From assembly GCA_934316545.1 (NCBI GenBank), contig CAKRDT010000016.1, positions 1 through 43,514 on the forward strand: DNA of 43,514 bases, in the 5' to 3' direction. This DNA is from an uncultured Agathobacter sp. GTDB lineage: Bacteria; Bacillota; Clostridia; Lachnospirales; Lachnospiraceae. A program made the translations under genes and the position numbers. The notes under the pieces were generated by a model. That model made no database searches and was not told where the DNA came from. It saw only the letters and a program-made list of their open reading frames with translations. Shown here one piece after another: positions 40,186 through 43,514 of this stretch (its first letter is position 1; each line of letters opens with the position of its first letter).

Positions 40186-41247
40186 ATGAAAAAGTGGAAA
40201 TTTAGTATTGAAAAGATAATCCTGATTGCCTTTTGTGCAGTGATCCTGATTGTTGGCGGATTCCTGTATAAAAAACTCAGTGAATTGACGAACCAGCTTA
40301 CTTATCTGCAGGATTCCACAAGTGTGATTTTGTCGGATATGGGCAATCTGCAGTCCAATATTGAGAAGACGCTGCAGGAAGAGGCAAGTATGGTGGAGGA
40401 TTATTCCATCACAGTGGCAGGACTTGACTTTGCGAATCAAAAATATAAAGTCGATATCTCGGTTGTCCCGAAGGAATACACGGACAAAACGGAGGTCAGC
40501 ATCTTTTTCGGAACGTCAGAGACCCCTCTTAAGCGCGGAAAATATGCTTTCAACGGGAGTGTGGATCTTCCCCTCGATAAAGATTTTGATGGCAATATTA
40601 CCTTTTTACTTTCGAATGGAAGAAAAAAGACAACGGAAGTGCTGAATGATTATCAGGGCCTGGATCTGAATCTGGACAGGGTGCTGGCGGCGAAGCTGGA
40701 CAAGGCACCGACTTACCGGAACGGGGAACTAAAGCTGGATGCGGACTGTGACATTGAATTGGAAGGTTATGGACTGTATACATTTGCAAGTCTGGAATTG
40801 ATCACAATGCTCGATGATAAAAGAATCGATACGGAAGATCTTCTAGCGAAAATAAATGGTACTGACAACAACCAGAGTTCAGGAGAAGAAAATCAAAATT
40901 CCGTTGATTCGACGCAGGAACAACCGGTTGGTTTCAACGAGAACGATCCTATGCAGGGATTCACAGGCATCGTTGATGGAGCGTTTGCTTATGAGATGCC
41001 GGAGCCGGATACCGAGGACAAGGAGAGCGAGGAAGTCATTTCGGATAAACAGCACATCTGTATCAGTGTGCGTGCGAAGACGACAGAGGGCTATCGCTTT
41101 GAATACACGGTGTTTGAGGGCGATTATCTGATGGCCGATCAAAAGATGGACAAAGAGAGCTTTCAGTGGAACACGAAGAATGTTGCGTTTGATCGCAACG
41201 GAAACGAATTAGAGCTTGATATTCATGAAGTACATGAGGAAAATTAA
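40186..41247 (+). CDS. Membrane-anchored extracytoplasmic protein of unknown function
   Basis: A 353-aa protein. One N-terminal membrane anchor (about residues 10-28, IILIAFCAVILIVGGFL) follows a short basic tail; then a likely coiled coil (about 30-70, LSELTNQLTYLQDSTS to IEKTLQEEASM). The rest should face outside: a beta-rich region (ITVAGLDFANQKYKVDISVVPKEY onward), a linker rich in Asn, Ser, Gln and Glu (about 226-285) and a final beta stretch (HICISVRAKTTEGYRFEYTVFEGDYL). No family recognised. It begins 6 nt after aspS, so is probably co-transcribed, and ends at the bidirectional terminator at 41247. A weak ribosome binding site (GAGCAG) suggests coupling to aspS translation. Confidence 0.7.
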   Translation: MKKWKFSIEKIILIAFCAVILIVGGFLYKKLSELTNQLTYLQDSTSVILSDMGNLQSNIEKTLQEEASMVEDYSITVAGLDFANQKYKVDISVVPKEYTDKTEVSIFFGTSETPLKRGKYAFNGSVDLPLDKDFDGNITFLLSNGRKKTTEVLNDYQGLDLNLDRVLAAKLDKAPTYRNGELKLDADCDIELEGYGLYTFASLELITMLDDKRIDTEDLLAKINGTDNNQSSGEENQNSVDSTQEQPVGFNENDPMQGFTGIVDGAFAYEMPEPDTEDKESEEVISDKQHICISVRAKTTEGYRFEYTVFEGDYLMADQKMDKESFQWNTKNVAFDRNGNELELDIHEVHEEN

Positions 41248-41286
41248 AGAAGTGCAGTAGCGCTATTGCTACTGCACTTCTTTTTG
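41247..41286. terminator. Bidirectional terminator between convergent genes
   Basis: A perfect 15-bp stem (AAGAAGTGCAGTAGC and its complement) with a 6-nt loop, A-rich on one side and TTTTT on the other. The stop codon of the minus-strand histidine kinase gene lies inside it. Confidence 0.9.
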
Positions 41287-42708
41287 TGAAAGCGGCAGGG
41301 TAAAGATAAATTCCGTTCCGACCCCTTCCGTACTGATGACATTAATATGTTCGTTATGTGCCTGAATGATTTCCTTGACAATGGAAAGACCGAGTCCGGT
41401 TCCTTTCTTGTCTTTGCCTCGCGAGAGATCTGTTTTATAGAAACGGTCCCAGATTTTTTTGATGCTGTCTGCAGGGATCCCGATACCGGAATCTTTGACA
41501 GAAATAAATACTTTTTCGTTTTTAATGTTCGTCTCAATTTTGATCGCCCGGTTAGCGTGAGAGAATTTTGTCGCATTGTCGATCAGGTTGTACAGAACCT
41601 GCTGAATCTTACTCATATCTGCGTGTACAAACAATTCCTGACCGGTGAGTAAAAGGTCGAAGGATAGTCCTTTCGGTTCACAGGTTCCTTCGAATGTAAG
41701 AATGGTCGTCTTGATCATGCGATTAATATCGAAGTCGGCAAGATCAAGCATCATGCCTTGGTGGCGTCCGAACTGATTGAGGTCAAGGATTCCCTGCGTC
41801 AGTTTTGTTAATCGTTCCGTTTCAAATAAAATGATATTTAAATATTTATCCTGCATCTCGCTTGGGATGGTTCCGTCGAGCATTGCCTCAATGTACCCTT
41901 TGATCGAGGTGAGCGGAGAACGGAAGTCGTGCGAGACGTTGGAGATAAATTTACGCTGGTCTTCTTCGAGTGTGTCAAGCTCGTTTGCCATATAATTCAT
42001 AGTGTTGCCGATGATGCCGAGCTCATCATTCGTATGGATATCGATGCGTGGCTCGAAGTTGCCTTTGGCGTAGCTTTGCGCAACATATGTAATCCTGCGC
42101 AGCGGACGGTAATTCATATAAGAGAATATGAGCAGCAGTATGAGCGCACATAGCGTAACAAGCCCGACGGTATAGAAGGCGATATTCATGAAACCATTGG
42201 CAGATCCGATGGTGTTTGCGATCGGTTTGTGGATCAGCACGTAGCTTCGAACCCGATAATTGGAAGTAACCGGAGAGAAAACGCTGAGCGTATCCTCGTC
42301 AAACATGCCGTAAAACCGACCGATGCTATAGAAACGATTGCCAAAATCTGTACTGTCAAAATCAGGGAGAACCGTATATTGTGACTGCGCAGCCTGTTTT
42401 CCGACTTCGGCGTCTGTCGAATTGAACAGGATGTGTCCCTGATTGTCAACGACCCAGATTTCTGCGGATAAATAGGTGCTGAGTAATTCCATCTGAGCCT
42501 GAAAATCATCAAGCGAAAGAGAGGAATTCATGAAATTGGCAGCGTAGCCGGATGCAATCAGGTTCGATTCCCGATACAGATTCTGTGCTTCTTTACGTTC
42601 TAAGTAAGAAGAGACGGTGTGCTGGGTAAAGGTGCAGAGTATGATGATTGCACATATACCGAACAGAATGTATCCGGCAAGCATTTTGATGTAGATGCGT
42701 GATTTCAT
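41269..42708 (-). CDS. Two-component sensor histidine kinase
   Basis: A 479-aa membrane kinase. Two membrane segments (about 10-29 and 173-197) bracket an extracellular sensor domain of about 140 residues (AEIWVVDNQGHILFNSTDAEVG suggests a PAS-like/Cache fold). Then HAMP (RPLRRITYVAQSYAKGNFEPRI), HisKA with phospho-acceptor H260 in SNVSHDFRSPLTSIKGY, and the ATPase domain: N box NLIDNATKFSHA, G1 DSGIGIP, F box RFYKTD, G2 GTGLGLSI. It overlaps the response regulator by 4 nt (ATGA), so they are translationally coupled. The signal is unknown. The architecture resembles PhoR/VicK-like kinases. Confidence 0.93.
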   Translation of the reverse strand: MKSRIYIKMLAGYILFGICAIIILCTFTQHTVSSYLERKEAQNLYRESNLIASGYAANFMNSSLSLDDFQAQMELLSTYLSAEIWVVDNQGHILFNSTDAEVGKQAAQSQYTVLPDFDSTDFGNRFYSIGRFYGMFDEDTLSVFSPVTSNYRVRSYVLIHKPIANTIGSANGFMNIAFYTVGLVTLCALILLLIFSYMNYRPLRRITYVAQSYAKGNFEPRIDIHTNDELGIIGNTMNYMANELDTLEEDQRKFISNVSHDFRSPLTSIKGYIEAMLDGTIPSEMQDKYLNIILFETERLTKLTQGILDLNQFGRHQGMMLDLADFDINRMIKTTILTFEGTCEPKGLSFDLLLTGQELFVHADMSKIQQVLYNLIDNATKFSHANRAIKIETNIKNEKVFISVKDSGIGIPADSIKKIWDRFYKTDLSRGKDKKGTGLGLSIVKEIIQAHNEHINVISTEGVGTEFIFTLPLSQKEVQ

Positions 42709-43409
42709 TCTGCTACCTCGAATTTATATCCGATTCCCCATACCGTTGCAATCGACCAGGATGCGTGGTCTTTGATCTTTTCACGAAGGCGTTTGACATG
42801 CACATCCACGGTTCGCGTGTCACCGATATACTCGTATCCCCAGATATGATCGAGCAGCTGTTCTCTTGTAAATACCTGATTTGGCGAGGCTGCAAGAAAA
42901 TACAGAAGTTCGAGCTCTTTCGGCGGCATATCGATCGGGCGTCCGTTGTAGACGACGGAATAGTTGGACAGATTGACGATCAGATCCGGATATTCGACGC
43001 ATTTTACCTCGACCACAGGAGCCTCTTTCTTGACTGCAGGCTGATAGCGGCGAAGCACTGCCTTTACACGGGCAACCAGTTCCTTTGAGTCAAATGGTTT
43101 TAAGATGTAATCGTCTGCACCGAGTTCCAGTCCTAATACCTTGTCAAAGATCTCGCCTTTGGCGGAGAGCATAATAATCGGGGTATTACTTTTGGCACGG
43201 ATCTCTCGACAGACCTGATAACCATCCATTCCGGGAAGCATCAGGTCGAGAAGGATCAGATTGGGATTATACTGTTCGAATGCGATCAATGCTTCCTCGC
43301 CGTCGTTTACGATGCGTGTGTCGTAACATTCCTTTGTGAGGTAAAGTGATATCAGTTCTGCGATATTGTTATCGTCGTCAACAATGAGTATTTTTTGTTT
43401 GGATACCAT
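42705..43409 (-). CDS. OmpR/PhoB-family response regulator
   Basis: A 234-aa regulator. The receiver domain has acidic DDD (11-13), phospho-acceptor D55 in LILLDLMLPG, LSAKGE and LKPF with the conserved Lys. The C-terminal winged helix (about 130-234) ends VFTREQLLDHIWGYEYIGDTRTVDVHVKRLREKI...VWGIGYKFE. AGGAGG lies upstream of the ATG on the minus strand. It is the first gene of the pair with the kinase. Family members bind direct repeats with 11-bp spacing like those at 132-164, but a link between the two is speculation. Confidence 0.95.
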   Translation of the reverse strand: MVSKQKILIVDDDNNIAELISLYLTKECYDTRIVNDGEEALIAFEQYNPNLILLDLMLPGMDGYQVCREIRAKSNTPIIMLSAKGEIFDKVLGLELGADDYILKPFDSKELVARVKAVLRRYQPAVKKEAPVVEVKCVEYPDLIVNLSNYSVVYNGRPIDMPPKELELLYFLAASPNQVFTREQLLDHIWGYEYIGDTRTVDVHVKRLREKIKDHASWSIATVWGIGYKFEVAE

Positions 43410-43438
43410 GATATTCCTCCTGTTCTATCTATTATTCA

Positions 43439-43508
43439 TAAGCGATTGCGAAACTCCTGTGGCGGCGTGCTCCGGCTGGGCTGACCCGGTGGCGGGCTTC
43501 TACGCTGA
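43439..43508 (-). repeat. 70-bp GC-rich repeat, right copy of an inverted pair
   Basis: Reverse complement of 42-111 with one substitution. It lies 30-100 bp upstream of the response regulator gene, so it may overlap that gene's promoter region. Confidence 0.8.
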
Positions 43509-43514
43509 ACACGA

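Noticed and set aside
42561..42576. tRNA-like T-loop, GGTTCGATTCCCG
   Set aside because: It lies inside the histidine kinase gene and no acceptor, D or anticodon arm can be drawn around it.

Overview
The window looks like chromosome from a Gram-positive, low-to-mid GC Clostridia bacterium, most likely a Lachnospiraceae gut commensal (Roseburia/Agathobacter-like). The grounds are strong AAGGAGG-type ribosome binding sites, sigma-A promoters with 17-bp spacers, a single bifunctional Rel, HemZ, long-form HPF, BlaI/BlaR-type regulators and a plant-galactan utilisation locus. This is inference from gene content; no 16S or other marker RNA gene is present. I saw no tRNA, rRNA, CRISPR array, transposase or phage gene. 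Nearly identical 70-bp GC-rich repeats lie in inverted orientation 42 bp from the left edge and 7 bp from the right edge.

Region by region. (1) 1-6018: a zinc-ribbon membrane protein, then an operon of three tandem paralogous secreted proteins (signal peptide, SH3-like region, SLH-like region, C-terminal ricin-type beta-trefoil) and a fourth, truncated copy that is only the trefoil. Spaced direct repeats typical of LytTR regulator sites precede the operon. (2) 6171-14920: housekeeping genes: a DUF815 AAA ATPase, an ABC-F ATPase, hpf, ddl-murF for peptidoglycan precursors, and a cyclophilin, with three small unknowns or unexplained intervals. (3) 14988-15376: eight 51-bp tandem units, each a potential hairpin, running in frame into a GNAT acetyltransferase. 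(4) 16672-21355: rel, a metallo-beta-lactamase-fold hydrolase and hemZ. (5) 21461-23797: a BlaI-type repressor and a BlaR1-type membrane protease whose sensor domain resembles a beta-propeller rather than a penicillin-binding domain, behind a 24-bp perfect inverted-repeat operator.

(6) 23862-36693: a beta-1,4-galactan utilisation locus: GH42 beta-galactosidase (divergent), LacI regulator, lipoprotein GH53 galactanase, ABC importer (binding protein and two permeases, no ATPase), an uncharacterised 616-aa cytoplasmic protein, a 72-aa zinc-ribbon protein overlapping its 3' end, and a second, cytoplasmic GH53. A shared operator (core CAACCGwTTGCGCA) sits just downstream of the start region of the main promoters, so the LacI protein probably controls the whole locus. 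The likely flow is surface cleavage of galactan by the lipoprotein GH53, import of galacto-oligosaccharides, then intracellular trimming by the second GH53 and GH42. The 616-aa protein and its zinc-ribbon partner have no assigned step and are the best candidates for something undescribed.

(7) 36834-43409: hisS, a structured intergenic region, aspS, a membrane-anchored unknown, and a convergent OmpR-type two-component system. Gene calls for recognised families are firm; promoter, operator and RNA-structure calls come from reading the sequence by eye.
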